This document shows positions 36,681-47,367 of a stretch of 64,000 nucleotides of DNA, one piece after another (positions within the stretch are counted from its first letter, which is position 1; every line of letters starts with the position of its first letter). A model generated the notes under the pieces. That model searched no databases. It was not told where the DNA came from and worked only from the letters and a program-made list of their open reading frames with translations. The translations under genes and the position numbers were made by a program. Origin of the DNA: Hyphomicrobium_A sp963759735 (GTDB taxonomy: Bacteria; Pseudomonadota; Alphaproteobacteria; Rhizobiales; Hyphomicrobiaceae); NCBI GenBank assembly GCA_963759735.1, contig CAVXAF010000009.1, positions 62,001 through 126,000 on the forward strand. The letters run 5' to 3'.

Positions 36681-39036
36681 CACCGTTTCCGCCTTGCCGG
36701 GATCGCGGCGCGGCAGCAGCCGACGGCCGACCATCAGCACGGCCGGCAGGATGACGAGCTGCCCGATCAGCGAAGCAAAGAGACACACCGCAGCCAGCTC
36801 GCCGAACAGGCGCAGCGACGGCAGATGCGACAGCATGGTGACGCCGAGCCCCAGCGCCAGAACGATAGTGGTCAGCACTACAGGCGGCCCGATGTAATGC
36901 GCCGAGCGCATCAGCACCTGGTACGGGGTGGCGTCAGGCCCCATCCGATCCTCTTCCAGCGTGAAGCGATTGAGGAAGTGGATCGTAGAGTCGATGGCCA
37001 GCGAGAAGGCGACGGTTATGGCGACGATCGAGGCGAACTGCAGGCCCTGTCCGGTTGCCCACAGGATGGCGCCGGTCGCGAAGATCGGGAACAGCGACGG
37101 CATGATGCTGGCGAAGCCGACCAGCACGGAGCGCAACGCGATGCCGAGGAAGATGAAGATGACGAACATGTCGCCGACGAGCCCCCAGTTGAGCTCCCAG
37201 ATCAACTCGGCGGAGTTGCGCGCCGCGATTGCCGGTAGCCCCGTCACGAAAAACTCGTAGTTAGGGTTGGCAGCGCGGATGGGTTCCAGTTCCTTGTCGA
37301 GCTTGTCGACGACGGGCAGGATCTCGCTCGCATCGACGTCGGGCAGCCGCGCCGTCACCAGCACGGATTTCTCATCGGCCGCGATGAAGCGGCGCACCAG
37401 GTGCTCGGGCAGGATGCCGACGTATTTCTTGACGTTCTCGATACTGTCGTCGCCGGCCGCCGCGAGCCAACGCCGCAGGCTCTCGAGCGACCACACGTTG
37501 CCGAGACCGACGCGTTGCTCGAGCACGTCGTGCGCCTGCGCAATGGCCGCCAAAGTTGGCGGGTCGTACAGAGACTCATTGCCCTTCCAGCGGATCATGA
37601 CGTGCACGGGATTGGCGCCGGTAAGCTTCTGATCGATGCGGCCGGTCGCGTCCAGCGCCTGCTCCTTGTCGGGCACCTGATCGGCCAAGCCGGTACTGCG
37701 GTTTCAGCTGCGTGTAGGCGAGGCCGCACAAAACGACGGCAACCACCGACAGCGCGAAGAATGCGGTCGCGTTGGCGGCGACGGTGCGCACGATCGCATC
37801 GGTGAAGCGTTGCAGCACGCCGACCCCGCCCTCTTCCTGGATGCGCGGATCGCGGCCGGTGCTCGGTTCATCTCGCACCAGAAGTGCGGCGAGGGTCGGC
37901 ACCACGACGGCAACGGCAAGGTACGAGATACCGACCGCCATCAGCGCCGCCTGGCCGAAAGTGCGGATCAGCGCTGAATCGGCGAACTGGAACGAGATGA
38001 TTGCCAGTGCGGCATTCATGGCCGTCAGCAGGCAGGCGGGAGCCACGTCGAGCACCGCGTGGCGGGCTGCCTCGAGCCGGTTGACGCCCGCCATCACATC
38101 GCGCCGGATCGACATCACGAGGTGCATGGAGTCGGAAAAGCCGGAGACCAGGATCAGCGGCGTGATGACGTTGATGAACAGGTTGAGCCGGTAGTCCATC
38201 GCTCCGATCATGCCCAGCGTCCACAGAATGGCGATGGCAGGGCCGGCGACGGCAATCAGGGTGAGCGATACGCGGCGGAAGAACAGGTAGGCGATGCAAA
38301 TGCCGACGAGGAACCCGAGCCCGTTATAGATCAGGCGGTCGCGCTCGACAGCATTGCGAATTTCCAGCTGCATCACCGGCGCGCCGGTGAGCTTGGCGGT
38401 GAGACCCGTTCCCTCCAGCTCACGCGCGGCGGCTTCGTTGATATCGCCGATCACCGCTGCGGCGGTGCGCTCGGCAACGATGTTGCGGTCCAGCGCGATG
38501 ACGACGAGCGCCAGTTCGCCGTCATCCGAGAGAAACTTGCCCTTGACGATGTCGTTGGATTTCAGCGCGCCCAACATGGCCGAGAAGGCCGCGTCGTCTG
38601 CTGGAAGATCGTCGGGGATCAGAGGTGGCGCATAGCCGGTAGCGTCAGGCTTGTCGCGCGCCGACAGCATGGAGACGAGACCCGATACGCCTTCGACGAG
38701 TTGCAGCTCCGTCGTCAGGCCGCCGAATGCCTCGAGCTTCTTGCGGGTGAGCAGATCCTTCCCCTCGACGACGACGAGCACGTCGTACTCGCTGGACGGA
38801 AAGAGCCGGTCGATCTCCTCGTAGCGTCGGAACTCTTCGCTGTTGGTGCGAAACAGCTCTGACAGGGAATCGTCGACCTTGATCTGCGTTGCGCTCCAGG
38901 CAGCAAGCGCCGTGAGGAGAATAATGATGAGGGCAGAGATGCGCGGCGCCTTGAGGGCCAGAAGCCCTAGCCGATCGACGCCGAAGGAGAATAAAAACGA
39001 ACGGCGCGGCGCACCCGCATTCCTGTCGCTGTCCAT
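36657..39036 (-). CDS. RND/MMPL family transporter (frameshifted)
   Basis: A large membrane transporter of ~790 residues with two repeats, each a helix, a periplasmic loop and a group of five helices. This is the MMPL/HpnN layout, whose members move lipids or hopanoids across the envelope. One extra base at about 37689 splits it; deleting it joins LKPQYRL to ADQVPDKEQALD, in the second periplasmic loop. The conserved charged helix residues (SDSMHLVMSIRRD and IDSTIHFLNRF) are present. GGGGG precedes the ATG at 39036. Divergent from an exported protein gene. Substrate unknown. Confidence 0.82.
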
Positions 39037-39269
39037 GATTCCCCCGTCGGCGCTTCGTTGGGCTTTTCTAGGCGGCGCCGGTGCTTCCTTGTCAACGAAA
39101 AGTCGACCGCGCGCCACGCGGAATCGGCTGAAGCGGGCGGATCGTTGCATTTGCCGCGCCGACTGTGAAGTGCCCGCCACAGAGGCCTTTTCGATCGTCG
39201 TTGGCGCCCCAATATGGCCGTAAGTTCAGGGTCACTTCCGCCCCTTCTCACGCTTGCTGGATAACTAGG

Positions 39270-40283
39270 ATGCCGCTGCCGATGGCGCAGAAGCTGCCCA
39301 ACGTCGACGCTCTCCGGCGGGCATCCGGTAGATTGTGGCACCGCTTGGCGGCAGCCCTGTTGATATTGGGCGCGATCATCGCCGCCGGCGGTCCGCAGTC
39401 AGCATCGGCAAGCCCGCAACAGGCGCCCAACAGCCGTGTCGTGCTCGACCTGCCGCCTGGATACGTGCCGTCGCCGCTGTTCTCTGGCTTTCAGAACGAG
39501 ACCTCGGGCGTCACCTACGTCATCCTCGAGGCGCCGGTCGCCGAGTACGACAAGATGGCGCAGGGGTTCACCGCTGAGGAACTGGCCAAGCGCGGCATCA
39601 CAGAGGTGCAGAAGGGAGTGCTGTCGCGCGGCGATCCCAACGTCTACATGCGCGCCGTGCAGAAGTCGGAAGCGGGCACGTACGATAAGTTCTTCGTGCT
39701 GTTCCGCACACCCGATCAGACAGTGCTCGTCTCCGTGAACGTACCGAAGCACGCGATCGAGGACGGCAGCGTGAAGCCGGAGGATATCGAGCGCGTGCTC
39801 GCCACTGCCCGGACTACCGAGAAGCCGGCAGTGCGCGATCTATACTCGCTGTCCTACCTTGGTCCGTTCAAGGAAGCCGGGCGGCTCGTCGGCACCAGCA
39901 AGGTCTATACGCTCGATGGACGTCTGGAGCCCGAACGGGCCGGCGAAACCCGCTCTGCCTTCATGGTGGCGCCATCGCTCGACAAGCGCTCCATCACCGA
40001 GCCGGAGAAGCAGGCGGTGGCAATGCTGGCGAACCTGCCCGGCTACAAGGATTTCAAGCCCGGTGAGGCGCGCCCCATCGACATCGGGGGTCTCAAGGGC
40101 GTCGAGGTCGATGCGGAGGCCGTGGACGAGGACGACGGCAAGCCAATCCGCCTCTATCAGGCGATGCTGCTCGGCAAGGACGGCGGCTATTTTCGCCTCA
40201 TCGGCATCGCGGCGCCCGAAGATGCGGCAAAGGTCACCGCGGAATTTCCCAAGATGGCTCGCTCGTTCACGCTGTTGCCGTAG
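39270..40283 (+). CDS. Exported protein of unknown function
   Basis: A 337-residue protein with an N-terminal hydrophobic segment (LAAALLILGAIIAAGG) followed by a cleavage-like ASASP. The mature part has no motif I can name. It appears to contain two halves of related fold: each has a central FF(V/R)L strand pair and ends in a KPEDIERVLATA or DAAKVTAEFPKMARSF helix, as in proteins with two PsbP-like or DUF1795-like domains. ATG 39270 is used. Divergent from the MMPL transporter. Confidence 0.7.
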   Translation: MPLPMAQKLPNVDALRRASGRLWHRLAAALLILGAIIAAGGPQSASASPQQAPNSRVVLDLPPGYVPSPLFSGFQNETSGVTYVILEAPVAEYDKMAQGFTAEELAKRGITEVQKGVLSRGDPNVYMRAVQKSEAGTYDKFFVLFRTPDQTVLVSVNVPKHAIEDGSVKPEDIERVLATARTTEKPAVRDLYSLSYLGPFKEAGRLVGTSKVYTLDGRLEPERAGETRSAFMVAPSLDKRSITEPEKQAVAMLANLPGYKDFKPGEARPIDIGGLKGVEVDAEAVDEDDGKPIRLYQAMLLGKDGGYFRLIGIAAPEDAAKVTAEFPKMARSFTLLP

Positions 40284-40313
40284 GCGCTCCCGCCACCATT
40301 GCGCGCGGCGGCG

Positions 40314-40613
40314 ATGCAGACCATAGTGCCGGCCATGAATCAGAACACAGCAGCGGCCGGCTGGGTCGTCCAACTGACGATCCCTGGCGTATTGATCATC
40401 CGCCCTGAGGGTGCCAAGTGGCGCCCGGCGGAGAACTCGGCGCCGACCTACCAGTTCTTCGACGTGGCGATCGCTTCGGCCGACAAGGCAATCGAGGCGG
40501 CGCGCAAGTTGGCCGGCGCCTCCGATGAGGCCGTGATGCGGGTCGTGCGGGCGCTGTCGGCGTCCGAAATCGATGCCATCAAGTTGCGCGCTGGCGACAT
40601 CAAGCCGGCCTAG
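40314..40613 (+). CDS. Small conserved hypothetical protein
   Basis: A 99-residue soluble protein starting MQTIVPAMNQNT. A strand-rich N-terminal half (VVQLTIPGVLIIRPEGAKW) precedes a helical half (ADKAIEAARKLAG ... SASEIDAIKL). ATG at 40335 is an alternative start. It lies 30 bp after the exported protein gene on the same strand. No family recognised. Confidence 0.55.
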   Translation: MQTIVPAMNQNTAAAGWVVQLTIPGVLIIRPEGAKWRPAENSAPTYQFFDVAIASADKAIEAARKLAGASDEAVMRVVRALSASEIDAIKLRAGDIKPA

Positions 40614-40727
40614 CGTCTCCTCTCGCGAACTGCGCCCTGCCACCGTCGTGGGCTTCAGACAGCGCCTTGACAGCTAAGGCGCGCGGCTCGCATAACGGCC
40701 GCCCGGCTTAAGGCATTCGGGCACGGC

Positions 40728-40802
40728 GGGCGGTTAGCTCAGCGGTAGAGCACACGCTTCACACGCGTGGGGTCATAGGTTCAATCCCTATACCGCCCAC
40801 CA
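40728..40802 (+). tRNA. tRNA-Val (anticodon CAC)
   Basis: A full cloverleaf: acceptor GGGCGGT pairs with ACCGCCC, D-arm GCTC/GAGC, anticodon stem CACGC/GCGTG with loop TTCACAC (anticodon CAC), T-arm ATAGG/CCTAT with loop TTCAATC, and an encoded CCA end. No integrase or repeat of the 3' end is visible nearby. Confidence 0.95.
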
Positions 40803-41066
40803 TCACCGAACCTCTCCAGAGAACCGTTGCTACGTGGATCGATGTGCGGAGTCGCACGTCACGAGAACGCTTTGTCAAAAAGCGCGCCACGCGCTTCCAT
40901 GGGTCGCATGCCTCAAGCAGATGAGGGATACGGCTAAACCCCGGCCAGGCGCGTTAACGCGGCCTAAACGGCGATAAACGGTACTCTTGCCCGGCATGGG
41001 CGGGCCGCTGCCTGAGCGCACCCGTTCCAGCAGCAAGGACTTCATGTCACCCTGTGAGGAGCGACA

Positions 41067-41891
41067 ATGCCCAGCATCACCACGAGCGACGGAACCGAGA
41101 TCTTCTACAAGGATTGGGGCACCGGTCAGCCGATCGTGTTCAGTCACGGCTGGCCGCTGTCCGCCGATGACTGGGACACGCAGATGCTGTTCTTTCTGCA
41201 GCAGGGCTATCGCGTCATCGCGCACGATCGCCGTGGACACGGTCGTTCGACGCAAACCAGCGGCGGCCACGACATGGATCACTACGCCGCCGACCTGGCA
41301 GCGCTCACCAAGCATCTCGATCTCAAGGATGCCGTCCACGTGGGCCACTCGACCGGAGGCGGCGAGGTAGTGGCGTATCTCGGCCGGCACGGCGAAAGCC
41401 GCGTTGCCAAGGCGGCGATCATCAGCGCGGTACCACCGTTGATGGTGAAGACGGCTGCCAATCCGGACGGACTGCCGAAGGCGGTGTTCGACGACCTGCA
41501 GGCGCAGCTCGCGGCCAACCGCTCCAACTTCTATCGCGCCCTCCCAGAAGGTCCTTTCTATGGCTACAACCGTCCGGGCGCCAAGCCGTCAGAGGCCATC
41601 ATCGCCAACTGGTGGCGGCAGGGAATGATGGGCGGCGCGAAGGCCCATTACGATGGCATCGTCGCCTTCTCGCAGACCGACTTTACAGAGGATCTCAAGA
41701 CGATCACCGTGCCGGTTCTCGTCATGCACAGCGAGGACGATCAGATCGTCCCTTACGTTGCCTCGGGGCCCTTGTCGGCGAAGCTGCTGAAAAATGGAAC
41801 GCTGAAAACCTACAAGGACTTTCCACACGGCATGCCGACGACGCATGCTGACGTCATCAACGCCGACCTCCTGGCATTCTTGAAGGCGTAG
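41067..41891 (+). CDS. Alpha/beta hydrolase, non-haem chloroperoxidase/arylesterase type
   Basis: A 274-residue alpha/beta hydrolase close to the cofactor-free haloperoxidase/esterase group. The nucleophile elbow GHSTGGGE has the catalytic Ser, the oxyanion loop is SHGWPLSADDW, the acid lies in SEDDQIVP and the His in HGMPTTHAD. GAGGAG precedes the ATG at 6 nt. Such enzymes hydrolyse esters or perform perhydrolysis; the natural substrate is unknown. Confidence 0.88.
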   Translation: MPSITTSDGTEIFYKDWGTGQPIVFSHGWPLSADDWDTQMLFFLQQGYRVIAHDRRGHGRSTQTSGGHDMDHYAADLAALTKHLDLKDAVHVGHSTGGGEVVAYLGRHGESRVAKAAIISAVPPLMVKTAANPDGLPKAVFDDLQAQLAANRSNFYRALPEGPFYGYNRPGAKPSEAIIANWWRQGMMGGAKAHYDGIVAFSQTDFTEDLKTITVPVLVMHSEDDQIVPYVASGPLSAKLLKNGTLKTYKDFPHGMPTTHADVINADLLAFLKA

Positions 41892-41957
41892 CCCGTGCAA
41901 TATCGGCCGATGGCCCGGACGGACGCTCCGCCTCAGGCACTGTGGCCTGCTTGAATG

Positions 41958-42188
41958 CTAGGCCGCTGCAGCGCTCGGCGGCGCTTCGTCTGAAGCATCT
42001 ACAGGCGGCTCGACGAGTATCGCTCGATGCCGCAGCGGGACATCAAGTGCCGCCTGCAGGTCGGCGCGCATGGCGTAATACTCGTACTCCGCCTCTGCCA
42101 GCGCCGCATCCGCGGCCATGTGCAGGCGTTCATGCTCCTCGCCCCGCTTGGCTTGGTCCTTCAGGGAAAACAGCTCTCCGACCGACAT
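41958..42188 (-). CDS. Small helical hypothetical protein
   Basis: A 76-residue acidic, mostly helical protein (LKDQAKRGEEHERLHMAAD ... YEYYAMRADLQAALD) with an Ala/Pro tail. AAGGAGGG lies 5 nt before the ATG, a strong start. No hydrophobic segment or known motif. Function unknown. Confidence 0.65.
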   Translation of the reverse strand: MSVGELFSLKDQAKRGEEHERLHMAADAALAEAEYEYYAMRADLQAALDVPLRHRAILVEPPVDASDEAPPSAAAA

Positions 42189-42290
42189 GGGCCCTCCTTG
42201 GGGTCTGCATGTCAGCGACTATCCGAATGTATGTGGCGGGGGTGTGGACGGCCTGTGCAAAACCGCCCCTTCTGCCTCTGCTAAATCCGG

Positions 42291-42581
42291 CTAATGCGAG
42301 CGCCGGCGCTGACCATAGGCCTTGAACGACGGCGCGTGCGCCAAGGGGCACGCGTTCATCGGATTGTACTGCGCGCAGCACTTCGCCTGGCCGGTCGCGG
42401 GATCGATCGAGCGAGCGCCGCTGACCGCGCAGGGGCCTCCGGACTGTTCAGTATTCAAATCCCAGTTGCCCGGATCGCCGTTCCCGTAGCCAAGATAGGC
42501 CGCGTTCGCGGAGGCAACGACCGCGCTCTGCAACAGCACGGCCGCGACCGCACAGACGCCAGTCTTCAATATCGTATGCAT
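42291..42581 (-). CDS. Small secreted protein with cysteine motifs
   Basis: A 96-residue protein with a signal peptide (ILKTGVCAVAAVLLQSA ... ASANAA). The mature part is ~65 residues, rich in Gly, Asn and Pro, with four cysteines (GGPCAVSG, KCCAQYNP, NACPLAHAP). GGGAG precedes the ATG at 8 nt. The first half of the overlapping frame upstream is antisense to the decarboxylase gene and is left out. No family recognised; cysteines may form disulfides in the periplasm. Confidence 0.55.
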   Translation of the reverse strand: MHTILKTGVCAVAAVLLQSAVVASANAAYLGYGNGDPGNWDLNTEQSGGPCAVSGARSIDPATGQAKCCAQYNPMNACPLAHAPSFKAYGQRRRSH

Positions 42582-42723
42582 GTCTTTCTCTCCCTGGTGG
42601 GTGCCGCTCGCGACACCTGTCCCCATTGAGAGCGGATAATGTTCAACCTGGTGTGCCCGCAGGTCGCGGGCAACACTCGCCAATCTTACGGATTGGCCAG
42701 AGATGCAGATGATGCGCGAGGCC

Positions 42724-43899
42724 TCAGCGCCGGGCGGCGGCGACCTCGGTGCTCTCGGCGTCGTACATGGTGAGCATCGGCGCATCGAGCAGAATGACCT
42801 CGTCGTACTCGCCATAGCCGTTGAAGCGGCCGGCGATGGCACGCGCATAGGCACCCATGTTACCGATCTCGATGTAGTCGCCTTCGCACACGCTGTCGGG
42901 CAGCATGAACGGCCCGCGCATGTGATCGATCGAATCGCAGGTTGGCCCCCAGAACTCGAACGGCACCAGCGGATCGCTGGCATCGACGCTGCGCGAGATG
43001 AGGCGGGTCGGGAAAATGAAACCGAGGTGGGCGGCGTCGAACAGCATGCCGTATGAGCCGTCGTTGATGTAGAGGCTGTTGCCGCGGCGCGCATCGACGC
43101 GCACGATGAGGCTCTCCGCCTCCGACACCAGCGCGCGGCCGGGCTCGCACATCAGCTTGATGTTCTCCTTCACCGGCATCGTCTCGATGGCGGCGAGGAT
43201 AGCGTCCATGAAGTCCTGCAGGGGCGCGGGATCGCTATCGGGATAGCGCGAAGGAAAGCCGCCGCCGATGTCCAGGCGATCGATCATGACGCCCGACTTG
43301 ACGATGATGCGGTGCACCTCGCCCAGCGCGTTGACGTAGGCGTCCGGCGTCGTCGTCTGCGAGCCGACGTGGAAGGTGAGCCCGAGTTCGGCCGAGGCCT
43401 GACGCGTCTTGACCAGAAGCCGCGCGGCTTCCTCCCCGGTGACGCCGAACTTGCGCTCCAGCGGAATGCGGCTGTTGATGGCGGGCACGGCCACGCGCAC
43501 CCACAGCAGCAGATCGCGCGCGTCGCCGGTCGACTCCATGATCTTGTCGAGTTCGTCCTCGCTGTCGAGCGAGAAGGAGCGCACGCCGAGGTCGTAGGCG
43601 CGCCGGATAGCGTGCCGCGACTTGACCGGGTGCATGAAGTGCAGCTGCGCGTCGGGGATCGTCGCCGCGTCCTCGATCTCGGGCAGCGAAGCGACATCGA
43701 AATGCCGGATCCCGGCACCGTAGAGGGCACCGATGAGGAATACCGAGCTGTTCGCCTTGTAGGCGTAGGCCACATCGCCGGGGAATTTTTCAAGGAACCA
43801 GCGTGCGGCGCGACCGGCAGCATGCGGCCTGAGGCCGCGCACCGGCTGCTCGGGCCGGGACTTGTCGATCAGCTGAAATGCTGAGGAGAGTTTATCCAT
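42724..43899 (-). CDS. Type III PLP decarboxylase, ornithine/lysine decarboxylase
   Basis: A 391-residue fold-type III decarboxylase, alanine-racemase-like barrel, making putrescine or cadaverine from ornithine or lysine. The PLP Lys lies in VAYAYKANSS. The HVGSQ motif (FHVGSQTTTPD), the Gly-rich phosphate loop DIGGGFPS, the CEPGRALV segment and the catalytic Cys in FWGPTCDSID are all present. Start 43899 (MDKLSSAFQLI). The length and GPTCDS form match eukaryote-like ODC enzymes of alphaproteobacteria. Confidence 0.87.
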   Translation of the reverse strand: MDKLSSAFQLIDKSRPEQPVRGLRPHAAGRAARWFLEKFPGDVAYAYKANSSVFLIGALYGAGIRHFDVASLPEIEDAATIPDAQLHFMHPVKSRHAIRRAYDLGVRSFSLDSEDELDKIMESTGDARDLLLWVRVAVPAINSRIPLERKFGVTGEEAARLLVKTRQASAELGLTFHVGSQTTTPDAYVNALGEVHRIIVKSGVMIDRLDIGGGFPSRYPDSDPAPLQDFMDAILAAIETMPVKENIKLMCEPGRALVSEAESLIVRVDARRGNSLYINDGSYGMLFDAAHLGFIFPTRLISRSVDASDPLVPFEFWGPTCDSIDHMRGPFMLPDSVCEGDYIEIGNMGAYARAIAGRFNGYGEYDEVILLDAPMLTMYDAESTEVAAARR

Positions 43900-44183
43900 C
43901 GCATAGGACCTCCACCACCCGCGGGTCACGCGGGTCTAAGCCGAAGCAGAAGACCGCAGAATTCCAAAGAGCGCTGCATTTAGGGTTCCCGCACCCCCCT
44001 GTAAAGAGGATTCTTGTGACAATCGGCGCGCACGGGCAGGTGAGAGAGGGCGGCGGAGCGAGGTGAAGTTCGGCGTCAGGCGATCCGTCAACCTTCGCAG
44101 AGCCATCCCGCGGCGGGCTACAATCGTAACCGAACCGGTGCTTAGGGCTATTCCCAGCCGCCTGTGACTGCCTAAAACAGCGC

Positions 44184-45876
44184 GTGAGCGACCAACAACC
44201 AAGCCGCGGCGACACGACGGTAATGCGTACCGGTGGCAAGATCCTGATCGACCAGCTCGTCGGTGAGGGCTGCCGCACCCTGTTCACGGTACCGGGCGAG
44301 AGCTTCATTGCCGCGCTGGATGCGCTGTTCGACGAGACCGCAATCCGCATCATCGTGTGCCGTCACGAGGGTGGCGCGGCGATGATGGCCGAGGCCACCG
44401 GAAAGCTGACCGGGACGCCTGGCGTCGCCTTCGTGACGCGTGCGCCGGGGGCGACCAACGCCGCCAGCGGGGTGTACGTCGCCCATCACGACGCGACACC
44501 CATGGTGCTCCTTGTCGGGCTCAGCGAACGCGCACACGAAGGCCGGGGCGCATTCCAGGAGATCGACCTCGAAGCGATGTTCGGGTCGCTGGCGAGCTGG
44601 GTCGGCATCGCGCGTCAGGTCGAGCGCATTCCCGGAACTGGTAGCCCGCGCATTCAATGCCGCGCGCTCGGGAAGGCCGGGGCCGGCCGTGCTTGGACTG
44701 CCTGAAGACGTGCTGTTCGCGATGGCCGACGTCGCCGACGCGACGCCACTGCCGCCCGCCTCCCCGGCGCCGTCGGCGGGAGAGATAACGCGTCTCAAGG
44801 CCAAGCTCGCCACGGCGGAGCGCCCGCTGGTGTTGCTCGGTGGCGGAGGCTGGAGCGCCGCGGCAGCCGAGTACATCGGCAAGTTCGCCGCCACCTTCGA
44901 CCTGCCCGTCGCCACGGCCTTTCGCCGCCAGGATCACATCGACAATCGACATCCCTGCTACGTCGGTCACGCCGGCTTCGACATGGACGGCAAGCTCGCC
45001 GCTGCACTGCGCGGCGCGGACCTGTTGCTGGTCATCGGGGAGGGGTTGTCGGAAATTTCCACCGGCGCTTACACGCTCGTTACCCCGCCAAGCCCGACGC
45101 AGTATCTCGTGCACGCGCATCCCTCGCCGGAAACGATCGGCCGCGTGTTCCGGACCGATCTGCCGATCCTCGCCACGCCCGAGGCCTTCACCAAAGTGCT
45201 GTCCCGCCTTAAGCCCCCTGCGAAGCGCCGCTGGGGCAGGTTGCGCCGCGATCTGCGTGCGGCCTACGAGCGATCGCTGAAGCCGCTGCCGACCGCCGGC
45301 GGCGTGCGCCTGGAACAGGTCATCGCCACGCTGTCGCGCGAATTGCCCCACAACGCCATCGTCGCCAACGGCGCCGGCAACTACGCGAGCTTCCTGCACC
45401 GCTACTTCCAGTATAAAGGCTGGCCCACGCAGCTGGCGCCCACATCCGGCTCCATGGGCTACGGCCTGCCGGCGGCGATCGCCGCCAAGCTGGTGCATCC
45501 CGAGCGGGCCGTCGTCGCGCTGGCCGGCGATGGCTGTTTGCTGATGACCGGGCAGGAGCTGGCGACGGCTGTGCAGTACGCACTGCCCATCGTCATCATC
45601 GTGGCCAACAACGGCATGTACGGCACCATCCGTATGCACCAGGAGCGCAACTATCCCGGCAGGGTCGTGGGGACGACGCTGGTTAATCCAGACTTCGTCG
45701 CTCTCGCGCGCAGCTTCGGCGCGAGCGGCGAGAAGGTCGAGGCGACAGAAGAGTTTTTGCCCGCGCTGCAGCGCGCCTTGGCGGCCGATGGTCCGGCACT
45801 TATCGAGCTGAGCATAGATCCCGACGCCATAAGCATCAAACAGACCCTGAGCCAGATCCGTGGCAAAGCGCTCTGA
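44184..45876 (+). CDS. Thiamine diphosphate-dependent enzyme, acetolactate synthase-like (frameshifted)
   Basis: A ThDP enzyme of the acetohydroxyacid synthase/benzoylformate decarboxylase superfamily. The N-terminal domain holds the catalytic Glu (CRHEGGAAMMAEA). The C-terminal domain has the ThDP/Mg motif GDGCLLMTGQELATA to VANNGMYGTI. One extra C at 44631-44633 splits the chain at residue ~150; deleting it gives ERIPELVARAFNAARSGRPGPAV, normal for the family. The repaired protein has about 563 residues. The specific reaction is not clear: FAD-site residues of true AHAS are not obvious. A GTG start at 44184 is used. Confidence 0.82.
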
Positions 45877-46054
45877 CGTCCGCACGGCCGTCCGGGGAAG
45901 CTACCGTCTGGGAAGCAAACTGACTTCGTAAATACTTCGTTAAATCTCGACGACCTGCGTTAGCCAATCGAAAATATCCGGTTAGACTAACGAGGTCTTA
46001 TCGGTTACAGAACTCTCAACTTGATCGCAGACTTTACCCCTCGAGGGTTTGGAT

Positions 46055-46249
46055 ATGAACCTGCAGACTGTCAAATCGCATTACGGAAGCAAGGGCGCCT
46101 GGGCACGCACCGGCGCGCTCATCCTTTTCCTGGTTACCGGCATTCTTCTCGTCGCCTCGCTGACGACGAGCCGCAGTCATGCAGCGGAGGCTCTGTTGCA
46201 GGCGGGCTCTGGCATCGCATCCCTTTCTTCGCTCGCCACGGCTGGCTGA
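46055..46249 (+). CDS. 64-aa membrane or exported protein
   Basis: A 64-residue protein starting MNLQTVKSHYGSKG with one hydrophobic stretch (TGALILFLVTGILLVASL) then SHAAEALLQAG, which may be a signal or anchor. GAGGG lies 8 nt before the ATG; a TTG six bases upstream is in frame. A strong terminator follows 58 bp after the stop, supporting a real short transcript. No family recognised. Confidence 0.5.
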   Translation: MNLQTVKSHYGSKGAWARTGALILFLVTGILLVASLTTSRSHAAEALLQAGSGIASLSSLATAG

Positions 46250-46306
46250 CCCCGTCACGGCAACTCAACTCGACACTACCTCTCCCCAGAAACGACAGAT
46301 CTCCTC

Positions 46307-46339
46307 GGCCCCGGCTCCAATGGACCCGGGGCCTTTTTT
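46307..46339 (+). terminator. Rho-independent terminator
   Basis: GGCCCCGG at 46307-46314 pairs with CCGGGGCC at 46326-46333 and is followed by six T residues. It ends the short transcript of the 64-aa protein gene. Confidence 0.9.
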
Positions 46340-46429
46340 CCGCGTGCCATGTGCTCCGCGTGACCGGTTTCCGCGTGCCCGGCGCCGCCGGCGGTGCTAA
46401 GCGCTCGCCAGAGCTATAGGGAGGCGACG

Positions 46430-47320
46430 ATGGCCAAGGTTGCGTGGATCGGGCTCGGCGTGATGGGCTTTCCCATGGCCGGTCATCTGTTCGCCAAGGG
46501 CGGCCACGACATCACCGTCTACAATCGCAATCCCGCCAAAGCCGAAGCCTGGATTGCCAAGCACGGTGGCGGGCGTAGCGCGCCGACACCGGCGGACGCC
46601 GCGCTCGCGGCGCAGTTCGTGTTCTGCTGCGTCGGCAACGACGATGACTTGCGCGCTGTGACGACAGGCTCCGACGGCGCTTTTCACGGCATGGGTGCGG
46701 GCTCGGTATTCGTCGATCACACGACAGCTTCGGCAGAGGTGGCGCGCGAATTGAATGCAGCCGGGGCAGCGCGCGGCATCGCCTTTCTCGATGCCCCGGT
46801 TTCCGGCGGCCAGTCGGGGGCCGAGAACGGCACGCTGACCGTGATGGTGGGCGGGGAGGAAGACCCGTTCGCGCGCGCCAAGCCATTGATTGCCAGCTAC
46901 GCGCGCGCCATCAACCGCATCGGCGCGTCCGGAGCCGGTCAACTCACCAAAATGGTCAACCAGATTGCCATTGCCGGGCTGTTGCAGGGCTTGTCGGAAG
47001 CCATCGCGTTTGCCGAGGCGGCAGGGCTCGATCTCGACGTCGTCATCGAGACGATATCGAAGGGCGCAGCGCAATCCTGGCAGATGGACAACCGCTGGCG
47101 CACCATGCACGAGGGCAAATTCGATTTCGGCTTCGCTGTAGACTGGATGCGCAAGGACCTCGGCATTTGTCTCGACGAAGCGCAGCGCAACCGCGCCCAG
47201 CTGCCCGTAACACGGATGGTCGACGACTATTACGCCGAGGTGCAGCGCATGGGCGGCGGCCGCTGGGATACCTCCAGCCTCATCACCCTGCTGAAGGCGC
47301 CCAAGCCCGCGGCCGACTGA
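46430..47320 (+). CDS. 3-hydroxyisobutyrate dehydrogenase family oxidoreductase
   Basis: A 296-residue beta-hydroxyacid dehydrogenase. NAD(P) motif VAWIGLGVMGFPMAGHL, substrate loop DAPVSGGQSGAENGTL, catalytic Lys in GQLTKMVNQ and the C-terminal DLGICLDEA segment are intact. Members act on 3-hydroxyisobutyrate, tartronate semialdehyde or related acids; substrate is not settled by sequence. GGGAGG precedes ATG 46430. Confidence 0.87.
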   Translation: MAKVAWIGLGVMGFPMAGHLFAKGGHDITVYNRNPAKAEAWIAKHGGGRSAPTPADAALAAQFVFCCVGNDDDLRAVTTGSDGAFHGMGAGSVFVDHTTASAEVARELNAAGAARGIAFLDAPVSGGQSGAENGTLTVMVGGEEDPFARAKPLIASYARAINRIGASGAGQLTKMVNQIAIAGLLQGLSEAIAFAEAAGLDLDVVIETISKGAAQSWQMDNRWRTMHEGKFDFGFAVDWMRKDLGICLDEAQRNRAQLPVTRMVDDYYAEVQRMGGGRWDTSSLITLLKAPKPAAD

Positions 47321-47367
47321 ACGCAAGGATGCGACTATGCGATCCTATCGCAAGGAGGGGTGATTCG

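Noticed and set aside
40728..40802. tRNA-Val as an island integration site
   Set aside because: No integrase, no direct repeat of the tRNA 3' end and no foreign-looking genes follow.
19938..40896. A 15-bp sequence AAGCGCGCCACGCGC present near 19938 and near 40881
   Set aside because: Both copies are in intergenic GC-rich DNA, but the low-complexity GCGC make-up makes chance recurrence likely and the flanks differ.
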